Positions 1 to 8,401 of a stretch of 64,000 nucleotides of DNA are shown in pieces. A program made the translations under genes and the position numbers. Source of the DNA: Actinomadura hibisca NBRC 15177. GTDB taxonomy: Bacteria; Actinomycetota; Actinomycetes; Streptosporangiales; Streptosporangiaceae. Each line of letters opens with the position of its first letter. Within the stretch, counting starts at the first letter, position 1. The stretch covers positions 124,001 to 188,000 of the forward strand of contig NZ_BCRO01000027.1 in the NCBI RefSeq assembly GCF_001552635.1, given 5' to 3'. The notes below the pieces were generated by a model. The model did not search any database, had not been told where the DNA came from, and saw only the letters and a program-made list of their open reading frames with translations.

Positions 1-32
1 ACCAGTTCCACCAGAGCGCCACGCTTCACCAT
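1..32 (-). CDS. 5' end of an unidentified gene, cut by the window edge
   Basis: Reading leftward, an ATG preceded about five bases upstream by a good GGAGGGGG ribosome binding site opens a frame beginning MVKRGALVELV, which runs off the window. Only eleven codons are visible, so no family can be named. The start is supported by the ribosome binding site alone. Confidence 0.35.
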   Translation of the reverse strand, partial: MVKRGALVEL

Positions 33-59
33 TCACCCCCTCCGAAGACCAAGGGGAGT

Positions 60-77
60 CTAGGCAAGCGAGCCTAG
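60..77. repeat. Small palindrome overlapping the left IS end
   Basis: CTAGGC and GCCTAG face each other across six bases and overlap the first bases of the left terminal repeat. It may be part of the IS end or a feature of the target. No target-site duplication is evident. Confidence 0.4.
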
Positions 78-94
78 ACGAGTAGTTCCGAAGT
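73..94 (+). repeat. Left terminal inverted repeat of the IS982-type element
   Basis: Begins CCTAGACGAGTAGTTCC and matches the reverse complement of the right end over 22 bases with a single difference (G versus A near the inner end). Confidence 0.85.
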
Positions 95-96
95 GA

Positions 97-990
97 TCAG
101 TGATCGAATGCGATCAGTGATCGGGTGGTGGGTTGGGCGGTGTGGTGGTTGTGCCAGATCGCGGCCGCCATCGCCAGGATGCGCTGGGCAACTCGGATGG
201 CGACGCCCTCGAAGGTCCGGCCTTGGTGCTGTTCCAGGTCGAGTTGGCCTTTGAGGGTGTCGTTGACCGACTCGATCAGCTGCCGTACGGGCTTGAGGAG
301 GTGTTCTCCGGGCCGTCGTTGTTCGCCTCGCATCGAGGGCCGCAGCAGCTTGATGCCGCGTTCGGCCAGGTCGGTCTCGAACCAGCGCGCTTTGAAGCCC
401 TTGTCGGCGATCAGCAGCAGGTCCGCCCGGTCGGCGACCACCCCGGAATCGACGTCCAGCATCGCCGCCAGCACTTCTCGCTCGTCCAGCTTGGGGTTGG
501 CCAGCGCCCACATGATCGGCATCCCGACCGGGGTGCACACCAGATACAGCCGCAGTCCCCAAAAGAACCTCGAATGCGAGGCGCAGTAGCCGTAGCCGGC
601 CCAGCCGGCCAGCTCCGATCGCTGGACGGTGGGACGGGACCGGCCGCACTCCACCGGGGTCGAGTCGGCGATCCACACGTTGTCCAGCCAGAAGTCGGTG
701 TCGGCTGCCAGCATCCGGATGACCCGTTTGACCAGCGGCAACGCCGACCGCAGTCGCTTGTTGTAGCCGGGACGCTGCGGCAGATACGGGAACATGCCCG
801 CCAGTCGAGAGCCGACGAACCGCAGCTATCGGGCCTCGGAGGTGCAGCCCAGCAGCGCTTGAGCGACGGCCAGGCACAGTAGTTCGGGATCGGTCAGCTT
901 CGGCGGCCGGCCCAGGCAACGGTGTCCTCCCAACTCGTCGTCGATCTTCACGTACAGTGCTGTCACGAGGGTGTTCAGGTCGGTCGTCAC
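97..990 (-). pseudogene. IS982-family transposase with an internal amber codon
   Basis: From a GTG start (VTTDLNTLVTALYVKIDDEL) the frame reads through PELLCLAVAQALLGCTSEAR, meets TAG at 826-828, then continues in the same frame as LRFVGSRLAGMFPYL to the end. Related actinomycete transposases have Trp here as I recall them, so a TGG to TAG change is the likely lesion. The DDE residues remain: Asp in IADSTPVE, Asp in LLLIADKGF, Glu in LIESVNDTLKG. An internal ATG at 793-795 could still give a 232-residue protein that keeps the catalytic core but lacks the N-terminal DNA-binding part. About 297 codons in all, normal for the family. Confidence 0.85.
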
Positions 991-1030
991 AAACTGATCT
1001 TGGACACCCTCGCCTTGTTTCCGAGCCCAG

Positions 1031-1052
1031 ACTTTGGAACTACTCGTCTAGG
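1031..1052 (-). repeat. Right terminal inverted repeat of the IS982-type element
   Basis: Inverted copy of the left end with 21 of 22 bases matching. It lies about 40 bp upstream of the transposase start. Confidence 0.85.
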
Positions 1053-1447
1053 GGGCGGTTGGAGGGTTGGCGGGTGCAGGGGGAACCCCCAGGGACGGCG
1101 TCCCCCTGCCGAGGCCCTTCACGCCCGAGCGCATCGCCGTCTTCAGACGGCGCCCAAGCAGGTGCGGCTGCTGTCAGGGACCCTTCAGGGGCAGCCGGTT
1201 CGGTGCGCGGACCGCAGCGTTGGCGATGGTGGCGTACAAGACGGTAGAGCACGGCGGGTTTCAGCGATTCATGCGTTACGTACTGGAGGATTCTGCATCT
1301 GTGCCGCACTAGTGATGTCGATAGCCGAGTCGTGTGTGCGGGCATCGTGTTCCAGGGGCAGCGTTATGGCGGCGACGTGGGCGGCAGGTCGGTATAACGC
1401 TGGCGCGGGCTGCCGGGTGCTGGGGAAGGAGCGACGTGGTGGCACCC
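1053..1447. other. Gap without a recognisable gene; contains a stem-loop
   Basis: Short frames here lack ribosome binding sites and family resemblance. The one structural feature is an inverted repeat, GCAGGGGGA at 1076-1084 against TCCCCCTGC at 1101-1109. The segment separates the insertion element from the 3' end of the Fur-family gene and could hold its terminator. Confidence 0.5.
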
Positions 1448-1918
1448 TCAGTCCTGGTCGGTTGCCTCTCCAGCGCCGGTCAGGCAGGCGTCACATTGGC
1501 CGCGCACGATGATGCCGCTGCTGGTGAAGCCGTTGGCCTCGCCGTGGGCCAGGGCGGCCAGGTGGCCCCATGCCGTGCTGCGTAGTGCGGTGACGCGGGC
1601 GCAGGTGTCGCAGATCGCGTGAGCGTGTGGGTGGTCGGCCAATCCGTAGGTGACGCGTCCGCCGATGAGGACGGTATGCACCAGGCCGATCCGTTCGAAG
1701 ATGGTCAGCGTCCGGTACACCGTGGATGTGTCCAGTGGGCCTGCTGCAGCGGCTTGGTGGTGGATCCCTTCAACGGTCAGGTGCCCCTCGGCGTGCGTGA
1801 GGACGTGAAGGATCTGACGACGGGGGCGGGTGTCGCGGTGCCCCGCCGCGCGCAGCCGGGCAGCGGCCCAGGCGAGCCGCTGCCCGGGGGCGGCGCGATC
1901 CGGGTCTGAGAGAGACAT
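1448..1918 (-). CDS. Fur-family metalloregulator, Nur-like
   Basis: A 156-residue Fur-family repressor. The winged-helix DNA-binding part includes RRQILHVLTHAEGHLTVEGI and LDTSTVYRTLTIFERIGLVH. The metal-binding part has the His-rich segment DHPHAHAICDTC and a second CxxC (CDAC) near the C terminus. I chose the ATG beginning MSLSDPDRA; a TTG twelve codons upstream lies inside the operator. It is divergent from superoxide dismutase across a box matching the nickel regulator Nur (TTGCAA-N5-TTGCAA type), and in Streptomyces coelicolor Nur represses sodF. Regulator, box and target together suggest a nickel-responsive repressor that also controls itself. Peroxide (PerR) or zinc (Zur) sensing cannot be excluded from sequence. 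Confidence 0.88.
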   Translation of the reverse strand: MSLSDPDRAAPGQRLAWAAARLRAAGHRDTRPRRQILHVLTHAEGHLTVEGIHHQAAAAGPLDTSTVYRTLTIFERIGLVHTVLIGGRVTYGLADHPHAHAICDTCARVTALRSTAWGHLAALAHGEANGFTSSGIIVRGQCDACLTGAGEATDQD

Positions 1919-1937
1919 GGGTGCATTGTTGATGTAA

Positions 1938-1954
1938 CTGCGAATTATTTGCAA
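1938..1954. promoter_or_regulatory. Nur-type operator between the Fur-family gene and sod
   Basis: Reads CTGCGA-ATTAT-TTGCAA, an imperfect palindrome of two six-base half-sites five bases apart. This is the form known for Streptomyces Nur boxes. It sits 11 bases before the sod ATG and about 20 bases from the divergent regulator start, so occupancy should block both promoters. The same half-sites recur at 3968-4001. Confidence 0.75.
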
Positions 1955-1965
1955 TAGTGGGTTCT

Positions 1966-2565
1966 ATGACGTACTCACTGCCTGACCTGCCCTATGACTA
2001 CGCGGCGCTGGAGCCGGCGATCACCGGCGAGATCCTGGAGCTGCACCACTCCAAGCACCACGCGGCCTACGTCAAGGGCGCCAACGACACGCTGGAGAAG
2101 CTCGCCGAGGCGCGCGACAAGGAGCAGTTCGGCGGCCTGGTCGGCCTGGAGAAGACCCTGGCGTTCAACCTGTCAGGTCACGTTCTGCACACCATCTTCT
2201 GGGACAACCTGTCCCCGGACGGTGGGGACCGTCCCGACGGTGAGCTGGGCTCGCTGCTCGATGAACACTTCGGCTCGTTCGAGGCGTTCAAGAAGCAGCT
2301 CACCACGGCGACCGCCACCGTGCAGGGGTCGGGCTGGGGCGTGCTGGGCTGGGAGCCGCTGGGGCAGCGGCTGATCGTTGAGCAGGTGTACGACCACCAC
2401 GGCAACGTCGGCATGGGCTCGACGCCGCTGCTGGTGTTCGACGCCTGGGAGCACGCCTACTACCTGCAGTACCGCAACGTGCGTCCCGACTACGTCGAGA
2501 AGCTGTGGGACCTGGTGAACTGGAACGACGTCACCGCCCGCCTCAACGCCGCCAAGGGCGCCTGA
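1966..2565 (+). CDS. sod: Superoxide dismutase, Fe/Mn type
   Basis: A 199-residue Fe/Mn superoxide dismutase that converts superoxide to oxygen and peroxide in the cytosol. Expected landmarks are in order: [13 protein letters not shown] at the N terminus, first metal His region [11 protein letters not shown], second in [14 protein letters not shown], and C-terminal signature [11 protein letters not shown] with the last Asp and His ligands. I chose the ATG that gives the family N terminus [12 protein letters not shown]; a GTG three codons upstream is possible. The Nur-type box immediately upstream implies repression when nickel is plentiful, when a nickel SOD elsewhere in the genome would take over. 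Iron versus manganese use cannot be decided here. Confidence 0.95.
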   Translation: MTYSLPDLPYDYAALEPAITGEILELHHSKHHAAYVKGANDTLEKLAEARDKEQFGGLVGLEKTLAFNLSGHVLHTIFWDNLSPDGGDRPDGELGSLLDEHFGSFEAFKKQLTTATATVQGSGWGVLGWEPLGQRLIVEQVYDHHGNVGMGSTPLLVFDAWEHAYYLQYRNVRPDYVEKLWDLVNWNDVTARLNAAKGA

Positions 2566-2671
2566 GGCCCACGTCCGGCGCACTTGTCAGAGGCGCCCAT
2601 GAGACCGCGGCGCCCACCGGATCCGGATCATGCTCAGAACACGGTCCCCGGGATCCGGCGGGCGCCGCTTT

Positions 2672-3171
2672 TCATTCTGCCGGGTGCCGCTCCTGCGGTG
2701 ACGCAGGGGCCGTGTCGCTGTCTGAACGGCTCGGCGAGCCAGGCATCGACCCCGCTGAAGTATCGGATGAGTCGGCCGGTGCCCGGCTTCGGTCGGCAGT
2801 GCCCGATAGCTGATCTGCCAGACGGTGCAGAGCCGCTTCGGTATCGGTGAGCCGTCTGCCCTGGATGGTGTCGGGGCTTCTGCCACCCTGACCGCCCAGC
2901 ATGACAGCGACGAACCGGCCTTCTCGCGTACTGGCGCGCCCTCGTGGAAGATCGCTTGGACGGTCGGGTCCGGCAGCGAGATCTCACTCTGGGCCCGTGA
3001 GACGTCGATGGCCTGGTCCAGGGTGGTCGAGCCCTTTGAGAGCGCCGCGGAGGTCTCCTCGCCGTAGCCGTAGAGGGAGATCTACTCGAAGACACCGGCG
3101 ATCTCGGGATAGAGCGGCACCATCGTGTCGCGCGCGACCGGCGGCAGTCCGGGCGGCACCGGCTCCTTCAT
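2672..3171 (-). pseudogene. Degraded gene of unknown family
   Basis: From an ATG (MKEPVPPGLPPVARDTMVPL) the frame looks protein-like but meets TAG at 3082-3084 and resumes as ISLYGYGEETSAALSKG. It later needs a frame change near 2910-2930 to continue as TREGRFVAVMLGGQGG and RLTDTEAALHRLADQL before a stop. One nonsense codon plus one frameshift suggest a decayed gene. I do not recognise the family. The rest of the interval from 2566 to 3254 holds no other gene that I can support. Confidence 0.4.
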
Positions 3172-3254
3172 GACCGGCAGGGCACATCGGCCAAGGGGCG
3201 GCGCAGGTCGGCCCTGGGGCCAGGGCAGGGCCGACTGGCCAGGGCGGGAACGGG

Positions 3255-3902
3255 TCAGGCGATCTCGACCGGTCCGCTGACGGTGTCCAGCCAGCGGGCC
3301 AGCCGGTCACGGAAGCCCCGGCGCGAACCCACCAGAGACGAGGTCTCTCCAGCGGCGAGGCTGACCAGGTGCTGGGCGGTCTCGAACGCCTGCTCGCCGG
3401 GGACCACCAGTCCATCGGGCCGTAGCGCCGACCGCGGCCACAGTGCCTGCGGAGCGTCGGCGATGGTGATGGCCTCGTGCGCCAGGCTCCGTAGCTCCCG
3501 GTCGCCGTTCTCCATCGCCAGCACCACCGCGCCACAACGACGCGCATCGTTCACCCGCTCCAGCACCTGCTCTCCGGCCCGCCCTTGCGCCACCACCAGC
3601 ACCGTTTCGCCCCGTCCCGCCTCCTCCAGCCGGCGTAGATCGTAGGCCAGATGGGCCGGCGCTCCCTTAGGAACCTCATGACGCACCAACGTGGGCGATA
3701 GTTCCGGCACACCCGCCAGGCGGGCCTCATCGTCTAGGTGCGCCGTCAGATGCCAGGGCTCGTAGACGGGGGTGCCCACCATCAGCAATCCGCCTGTGGT
3801 ATGCGGGGCGGAACGCAGGGTTCGGGCGAAGGAGCGCGTCCGTTCCACCCACTGCGTGCCTTCCAGTAGTTCACGGGTCAGCCGGGCATGCTCGCTGTCC
3901 AC
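3255..3902 (-). CDS. SIS-like (sugar-phosphate binding fold) protein, function unknown
   Basis: A 215-residue protein. I chose the GTG that follows a perfect AGGAGG at 3907-3912 and gives VDSEHARLTRELLEG. An early segment, GGLLMVGTPVYEPWHLTAHL, is followed by RGETVLVVAQGRAGEQVLER and ARRCGAVVLAMENGDRELRS. The last resembles the SIS-domain pattern in which a Ser/Thr-rich loop binds a phosphosugar. Resemblance is by pattern only. It is divergent from the TsaD-like gene across two tandem Nur-type boxes, so it may belong to a metal-responsive regulon with sod. No catalytic assignment is justified. Confidence 0.7.
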   Translation of the reverse strand: MDSEHARLTRELLEGTQWVERTRSFARTLRSAPHTTGGLLMVGTPVYEPWHLTAHLDDEARLAGVPELSPTLVRHEVPKGAPAHLAYDLRRLEEAGRGETVLVVAQGRAGEQVLERVNDARRCGAVVLAMENGDRELRSLAHEAITIADAPQALWPRSALRPDGLVVPGEQAFETAQHLVSLAAGETSSLVGSRRGFRDRLARWLDTVSGPVEIA

Positions 3903-3967
3903 GACACCTCCTGCGTGTTCATTCGGAAACACAACGCTACTCACAGGGAGCACCCGGGGACGTCTTA

Positions 3968-4001
3968 TTGCATATACTTCGCAACTGCGAGTTAGTTGCG
4001 A
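3968..4001. promoter_or_regulatory. Two tandem Nur-type boxes
   Basis: Box A is TTGCAT-ATACT-TCGCAA (3968-3984) and box B is CTGCGA-GTTAG-TTGCGA (3985-4001), directly abutting. Both have the six-five-six architecture of the box at 1938-1954, and box B begins with the identical half-site CTGCGA. They fill the space between the SIS-like gene and the TsaD-like gene, ending seven bases before the GTG of the latter. Confidence 0.68.
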
Positions 4002-4008
4002 TTGAGGT

Positions 4009-4665
4009 GTGCGGGTGGCGGTGGTACTGGGGATCGAGACCTCGTGCGACGAGACCGGGGTCGGGATCGTCGCCGACGGGCGGCTGCTGGGCGACCTGGC
4101 GCGCGACCCGATCGTCCATCTGGGCGACACCCGCGACGACGCGGCCGGGGAGGCGTTCGACAAGGTCGCCCGGATTCTCGGCCTGCCCTACCCGGGCGGC
4201 CCGGCGATCGACCGGGCCGCCCGAGACGGCGACCCCACCGCGATCGCCTTCCCGCGCGCGATGCCGGGCAGTTCCGACTTCTCCTTCTCCGGGCTCAAGA
4301 GCGCGGTGGCCCGCCACGTCGGCCGGGAAGGCGTCGCGGCGGTCCCCGACATCGCCGCTTCCTTCCAGGAGGCCGTCGTTGACGTCCTCACCCGTAAGGC
4401 GGTCGCGGCGTGCCGGGAGCACTCGGTGACGACCCTGGTCATCGTCGGCGGCGTGGCCGCCAACCGCAGGCTCCGCGAGGTGGCCGCCGAACGTTGCGCC
4501 GCCGCGGGCATCACCCTGCGCGTCCCGCCGCCCCGCCTATGCACCGACAACGGCGCCATGATCGCCGCCGTCGGCGACCTGCTGGCCGCCTCCGGCGCCG
4601 CGCCCGTGGGCTTCGACCTGTCCGCCGATCCCTCGGCTCCGCTCGCCCGGGCCGCCCTCGCCTAG
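4009..4665 (+). CDS. TsaD-like protein with a large internal deletion
   Basis: A 218-residue paralogue of TsaD/Gcp, the enzyme that adds threonylcarbamoyl to tRNA A37. It starts like TsaD ([20 protein letters not shown]) and from [20 protein letters not shown] onward matches the C-terminal half, including [22 protein letters not shown] and the nucleotide-binding DNGAMIA. Between residues 30 and 38 about 115 residues normally present are missing, including the HxxxH metal ligands and the SGGH loop. TsaD is usually 340-350 residues. The junction is clean and in frame with no stop, so it is either a decaying copy or a repurposed ATPase. Two Nur-type boxes lie at its start. GTG at 4009 or 4021 could initiate; neither has a good ribosome binding site, so a leaderless transcript is possible. 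Confidence 0.82.
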   Translation: MRVAVVLGIETSCDETGVGIVADGRLLGDLARDPIVHLGDTRDDAAGEAFDKVARILGLPYPGGPAIDRAARDGDPTAIAFPRAMPGSSDFSFSGLKSAVARHVGREGVAAVPDIAASFQEAVVDVLTRKAVAACREHSVTTLVIVGGVAANRRLREVAAERCAAAGITLRVPPPRLCTDNGAMIAAVGDLLAASGAAPVGFDLSADPSAPLARAALA

Positions 4666-4681
4666 CCCCTGACGCCGGCCG

Positions 4682-5242
4682 ATGACGCCGCGGCCCGGGC
4701 ACGCGCTCCTGGACGGCCGGGCCGCCCGCCCGCTCGCCCCTCAGATCATCGACCTCTACAACGCCTGCTACAGCCGGCCGCCCTGGAACGAGACCCCCGC
4801 CCAACTCGCCGACTACCCCGCCTCGCTGGACGCCTCGCTGGACCGGCCCGGCTTCACCGCGCACGTCGCCTTCGACCCCGGCGGCGGCCTGGCGGGCCTC
4901 TGCTACGGCTGGCCCAGTCCCGCCGACCTGCCCGCCAACCAGATCTACGACGCGATCGTCCGCGTGCTCGGGACCGGCGGTGCCGCCGCCCTCACCCGGG
5001 GCGCGTTCGAGGTCGCCGAACTGTTCGTCCGCCCCGACGCCCGAGGCCACGGCCATGGCCGCCGCCTGCTGACGGACGCGGTCACCGGCTGGCCCGCCGC
5101 CTGGCTCATCACCTCGCCCCGGACCCCGGCCGCCGATCTCTACCGCCACCTGGGCTGGCGCGAAGGCGCGTCCCTGCCCCGCGAGCTCTACCCGCCGCTC
5201 CCGCTGTCGATCTTCACCCTGGCCGGGCCACCAGAGCGTTGA
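4682..5242 (+). CDS. GNAT-family N-acetyltransferase
   Basis: A 186-residue protein with the acetyl-CoA-binding core of the GNAT fold: FEVAELFVRPDARGHGHGRRLL near residues 102-123 holds the V.P..RG.G.G pyrophosphate loop. It is followed by LYRHLGWREG, the usual C-terminal element. The N-terminal half (IIDLYNACYSRPPWNETP) varies by substrate and gives no target. It lies 16 bases downstream of the TsaD-like gene and is probably cotranscribed with it. A strong stem-loop follows. Confidence 0.85.
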   Translation: MTPRPGHALLDGRAARPLAPQIIDLYNACYSRPPWNETPAQLADYPASLDASLDRPGFTAHVAFDPGGGLAGLCYGWPSPADLPANQIYDAIVRVLGTGGAAALTRGAFEVAELFVRPDARGHGHGRRLLTDAVTGWPAAWLITSPRTPAADLYRHLGWREGASLPRELYPPLPLSIFTLAGPPER

Positions 5243-5380
5243 CAGCGACCCACGGGACGCTGGCCGCACCGTCAGCGCGTGCGTTGATGCCTTTCTCGGG
5301 ATGGTGTCGTTCACGATGGTTGCTGGGTGACCGGGCAGTAAGCGCACGACGACCTCGAAGTGGGCGTGCTCGACGCGCAC

Positions 5381-5410
5381 TCGCGCGCACCACAGCCGTG
5401 GTGCGCGCGA
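5381..5410. terminator. Strong hairpin between convergent genes
   Basis: A perfect 13-bp stem (TCGCGCGCACCAC against GTGGTGCGCGCGA) with a four-base AGCC loop lies between the 3' ends of the GNAT gene and the PrpR-type regulator. No U-tract follows, as is common in high-GC actinomycetes. It likely terminates both convergent transcripts. Confidence 0.75.
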
Positions 5411-5424
5411 CTCCGGCTCGACGG

Positions 5425-6765
5425 TCAGGTGGGGGAGTAGGGAGTCAGGGTGCTGAGGTGCGGGTCGACGTGCAGGTTTCCGCCGGTGGGCGGGAAGGCC
5501 CGCTGGGCGCAGTCGGTACGTTCGCAGACCTTGCAGCCCAGGCCGATCGGGGTCGTCGCGGGACGGGTGAGGTCGAGGCCGTCGGTATAGACGAGGCGGT
5601 GGGCGTGGCGCAGTTCGCAGCCCAGGCCGATCGAGAACACCCGGCCAGGTTTCCCATGGCGGCGGGGCCGGTGGCGGATGGTCCGTGCGACCCAGAAGTA
5701 GCGGCGGCCGTCGGGCATCTCGGCGACCTGGGTGTGCAGGTCGCCGAGGGTGGAGAACGCCTCGTAGACCGCCCACAGCGGGCATGAGCCGCCCGCACGG
5801 GTGAAGTGGAAGCCGGTGGCGGACTGGCGTTTGGAGATGTTGCCGGCCCGGTCGACCCGGACGAAGGAGAACGGGACGCCCCGGGCCCTGGGGCGTTGCA
5901 GGGTGCTGAGCCGATGGCAGACCGTTTCGAAGCTGACGTCGAAGCGGGTGCCCAGCGCTTCAAGGTCGTAGCGGGCCCGTTCGGCGGCCTCCCTGAAGGG
6001 ACGGTAGGGCAGCAGGAACGCGCCCGCGAAGTAGTTGGCCAGCCCGATCCGGGTGAGGGCGCGGGCGTGCTCGTCGGTGAACGTCGCGGTGTCGATGAGT
6101 TCGGCGAGCAGGTCGGCGTGTTCGAGCAGCGCGATCTGGGTGGCGAGCTGGAAGGTCCGCTGGGCGTCGCTGAGCTCGGGTGAGACTGACAGGATCTTGG
6201 TCTGCGGATCGTAGTGTCGCCGGGCCCCGCTGGAGGTCGTCACCCGCACGCCGTGTAGGGCCAGGCGTTCCTCGGCGGTGGCGGCGGGGTCGTGGCCCCC
6301 GTTGAGGTCTTCGGCCGCACGGTCGAGGGCGTCGATGTAGTTGTGGCGGTCGTAGAAGAAGTCGCGCACCATTTCGTAGGGCGCGGGAGCGCTCTGGTGG
6401 GCTCCGGCCAACACCGCCGCGTGCTCGGCGGACCGCTGCTGGCGGCGGTGGAGGTCGACGACCGCATGGGCGATCTTCGGTGACATGGCCGCCAGGTCGG
6501 CGATCTCGGTGGCCGAGGCGCGGGGGAGCGCCTCGCGCAGGTCGGCGACGAGCCGGGTGCCGTCCTCGGGTGAGAAGAACTCCGGATCGAGCCCGAACAA
6601 CTCGGTGAGCCGCAGCAGCACCGGAACGGTCAGCGGACGCTGGTTGTGCTCGATCTGGTTGAGGTAGCTGGGAGAGATCTCCAGCATCTCCGCCAGGCTC
6701 ACCTGGCTGATGCCGCGGTCGGCGCGCAACGCGCGCAGGCGGGGCCCGACGAAGATCTTGCTCAT
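5425..6765 (-). CDS. prpR: PrpR/RamB-type XRE regulator of propionate metabolism
   Basis: A 446-residue regulator. Residues 5-65 form an XRE helix-turn-helix (GPRLRALRADRGISQVSLAE, then ISPSYLNQIEHNQRPLTV). The middle contains the IrrE/ImmA-like part (LANYFAGAFLLPYRPFREAA), and the C-terminal region has the Cys-bearing DUF2083-type sequence (GGSCPLWAVYEAF, GLGCELRHAHR, GLGCKVCERTDCAQRAFPP). In Mycobacterium tuberculosis the homologous PrpR carries an Fe-S cluster there and activates the methylcitrate genes. It is divergent from prpDBC, which fixes its probable role. I chose the ATG giving MSKIFVGPRLRAL; a start fourteen codons upstream would cover the likely operator. Confidence 0.9.
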   Translation of the reverse strand: MSKIFVGPRLRALRADRGISQVSLAEMLEISPSYLNQIEHNQRPLTVPVLLRLTELFGLDPEFFSPEDGTRLVADLREALPRASATEIADLAAMSPKIAHAVVDLHRRQQRSAEHAAVLAGAHQSAPAPYEMVRDFFYDRHNYIDALDRAAEDLNGGHDPAATAEERLALHGVRVTTSSGARRHYDPQTKILSVSPELSDAQRTFQLATQIALLEHADLLAELIDTATFTDEHARALTRIGLANYFAGAFLLPYRPFREAAERARYDLEALGTRFDVSFETVCHRLSTLQRPRARGVPFSFVRVDRAGNISKRQSATGFHFTRAGGSCPLWAVYEAFSTLGDLHTQVAEMPDGRRYFWVARTIRHRPRRHGKPGRVFSIGLGCELRHAHRLVYTDGLDLTRPATTPIGLGCKVCERTDCAQRAFPPTGGNLHVDPHLSTLTPYSPT

Positions 6766-6798
6766 GCCGACCAGCGTATCCGTGACCTGCCAAAACCA

Positions 6799-6850
6799 GC
6801 TTCGCAAGATTCGCAGACCGCCCCCGGAAGTTGGCAGAACTTCGCAGATT
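6799..6850. promoter_or_regulatory. Candidate PrpR binding sites (TTCGCA repeats)
   Basis: The 150-bp divergent promoter contains CTTCGCAAGATTCGCAGA at 6800-6817 and CTTCGCAGATTC at 6840-6851, giving three direct TTCGCA half-sites. Mycobacterial PrpR and corynebacterial RamB recognise related TTTGCAAA-type sequences, so these are plausible targets. The link is inferred from position and resemblance. Confidence 0.5.
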
Positions 6851-6916
6851 CAGGGGCTGGCCTGCTGTTCTGCGTTGCGGTGAAGCTGGGATCACCGCTG
6901 AGAACAAAGGAACGTG

Positions 6917-8401
6917 ATGATCGAGCATGTCGTGAAGGTCCACCCCAGCAGCGCCCGCCTGTCGCGCGAGAAGCAGTTGGCCTGGAAACTGGCCGAGATC
7001 GCCGCACGGGCCCCGGTCCCCGAGGACGAGGTGACGGCCATGGTCGTCAACCGCGTCCTGGACAACGCGGCGGTGGCCGTGGCGTCGCTGGACCGTCCCC
7101 CGGTGGTCGCCGCCCGCGACCAGGCGCTGCGGCACCGGGCGCCCGAGCGCGGCGCGGCCGTCTTCGGCACGGGCGACCGGGTGTCGCCGGAGTGGGCGGC
7201 CTGGGCGAACGGCGTGGCAGTGCGTGAACTGGACTTTCACGACACCTTCCTGGCCGCCGACTACTCCCACCCCGGCGACAACATCCCGCCGATCCTGGCG
7301 GTGGCCCAGCACTTGGGGCTGGACGGCGCGGCGGTGACTCGTGCGATCGCGGTCGCCTACGAGATCCAGGTCGCGCTGGTGACCGGCGTCTGCCTGCACG
7401 AGCACAAGATCGACCACATCGCGCACCTGGGGCCGTCGGCGGCGGCCGGGATCGGGGCGCTGCTGGGGTCGCCGGTCGAGGTGATCTACCAGGCGATCGG
7501 GCAGGCCCTGCACACCACCACCGCGACCCGGCAGTCCCGCAAGGGTGAGATCTCCTCCTGGAAGGCGTACGCGCCCGCGTTCGCCGGGAAGGCGGCGATC
7601 GAGGCGGTGGACCGGGCGATGCGCGGGCAGGGCGCGCCGTCGCCGATCTACGAGGGCGAGGACGGCGTGATCGCCTGGCTGCTGGGCGGTCCCGACGCCG
7701 AGTACCGCGTGCCGCTCCCCGAGCCGGGTGAGCAGTGCCGGGGCATCCTGCGCACCTACACCAAGGAGCACTCGGCCGAGTACCAGGCCCAGGCCCTCAT
7801 CGACCTGGCCCGCGACCTGCGTGAGCGGATCGGCGATCTGTCGCGGGTCGAGCGGGTCACGATCCACACCAGCCACCACACCCACCACGTGATCGGTTCG
7901 GGCGCGAACGACCCGCAGAAGTACGACCCGGCGGCCAGCCGCGAGACCCTCGACCACTCGCTGCCCTACATCTTCGCCGTCGCCCTGGAGGACGGCCGCT
8001 GGCACCACGTGGACTCCTACCGGCCCGAACGTGCCGTCCGCCCTGGGACCGTCGCCCTGTGGCGCAAGGTCAGCACGGTCGAGGACCCGCGCTGGACGGC
8101 CGCCTACCACGCGGCCGAGCCGGAGTTCGGCGGGCGCGTGGTGGTGGAACTGGCCGACGGCACGACCGTCGAGGCGGACAAGGCCGTCGCCGACGCCCAC
8201 CCGGCCGGGGCCCGCCCGTTCGGCCGCGACCAGTACCTGGCCAAGTTCGCCGCCCTCGCCGAGGGCACGGTGCCGGAAGCCGAGCAGCGGCGCTTCCGCG
8301 AGCTGGCCGAACGCCTGCCCGACCTCAAGCCCGCCGAAGTGGCCGGGCTGAACGTGGACACGGGCTCGGACGGGACGCCGGCCACCGAAGGGATCTTCTG
8401 A
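6917..8401 (+). CDS. prpD: 2-methylcitrate dehydratase
   Basis: A 494-residue MmgE/PrpD-family enzyme that dehydrates 2-methylcitrate to 2-methyl-cis-aconitate in the methylcitrate cycle. Family landmarks include [39 protein letters not shown], and [26 protein letters not shown] five bases before the second of two adjacent starts favours ATG at 6917 over GTG at 6914. It opens the prpDBC operon: its TGA shares one base with the prpB ATG (TGATG). Confidence 0.95.
   Translation: MIEHVVKVHPSSARLSREKQLAWKLAEIAARAPVPEDEVTAMVVNRVLDNAAVAVASLDRPPVVAARDQALRHRAPERGAAVFGTGDRVSPEWAAWANGVAVRELDFHDTFLAADYSHPGDNIPPILAVAQHLGLDGAAVTRAIAVAYEIQVALVTGVCLHEHKIDHIAHLGPSAAAGIGALLGSPVEVIYQAIGQALHTTTATRQSRKGEISSWKAYAPAFAGKAAIEAVDRAMRGQGAPSPIYEGEDGVIAWLLGGPDAEYRVPLPEPGEQCRGILRTYTKEHSAEYQAQALIDLARDLRERIGDLSRVERVTIHTSHHTHHVIGSGANDPQKYDPAASRETLDHSLPYIFAVALEDGRWHHVDSYRPERAVRPGTVALWRKVSTVEDPRWTAAYHAAEPEFGGRVVVELADGTTVEADKAVADAHPAGARPFGRDQYLAKFAALAEGTVPEAEQRRFRELAERLPDLKPAEVAGLNVDTGSDGTPATEGIF

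Larger units (their letters stand above)
73..1052. mobile_element. IS982-family insertion sequence, about 980 bp
   Basis: The element is bounded by 22-bp inverted repeats with one mismatch and contains one transposase frame on the minus strand. Size, single-gene content and transposase sequence fit the IS982 family as found in actinomycetes. The transposase has a stop codon inside it, so this copy is probably not autonomous, although its ends look intact and could be mobilised in trans. No convincing target duplication is visible at the outer borders. Confidence 0.85.

Noticed and set aside
1067..1312. Small plus-strand ORF between the insertion element and the Fur-family gene
   Set aside because: No ribosome binding site and no family resemblance; competing frames are equally long.
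4511..5785. A 424-codon open frame on the minus strand opposite the TsaD-like and GNAT genes
   Set aside because: Its translation is low-complexity Arg/Gly/Pro, and the plus-strand frames carry clear family motifs.
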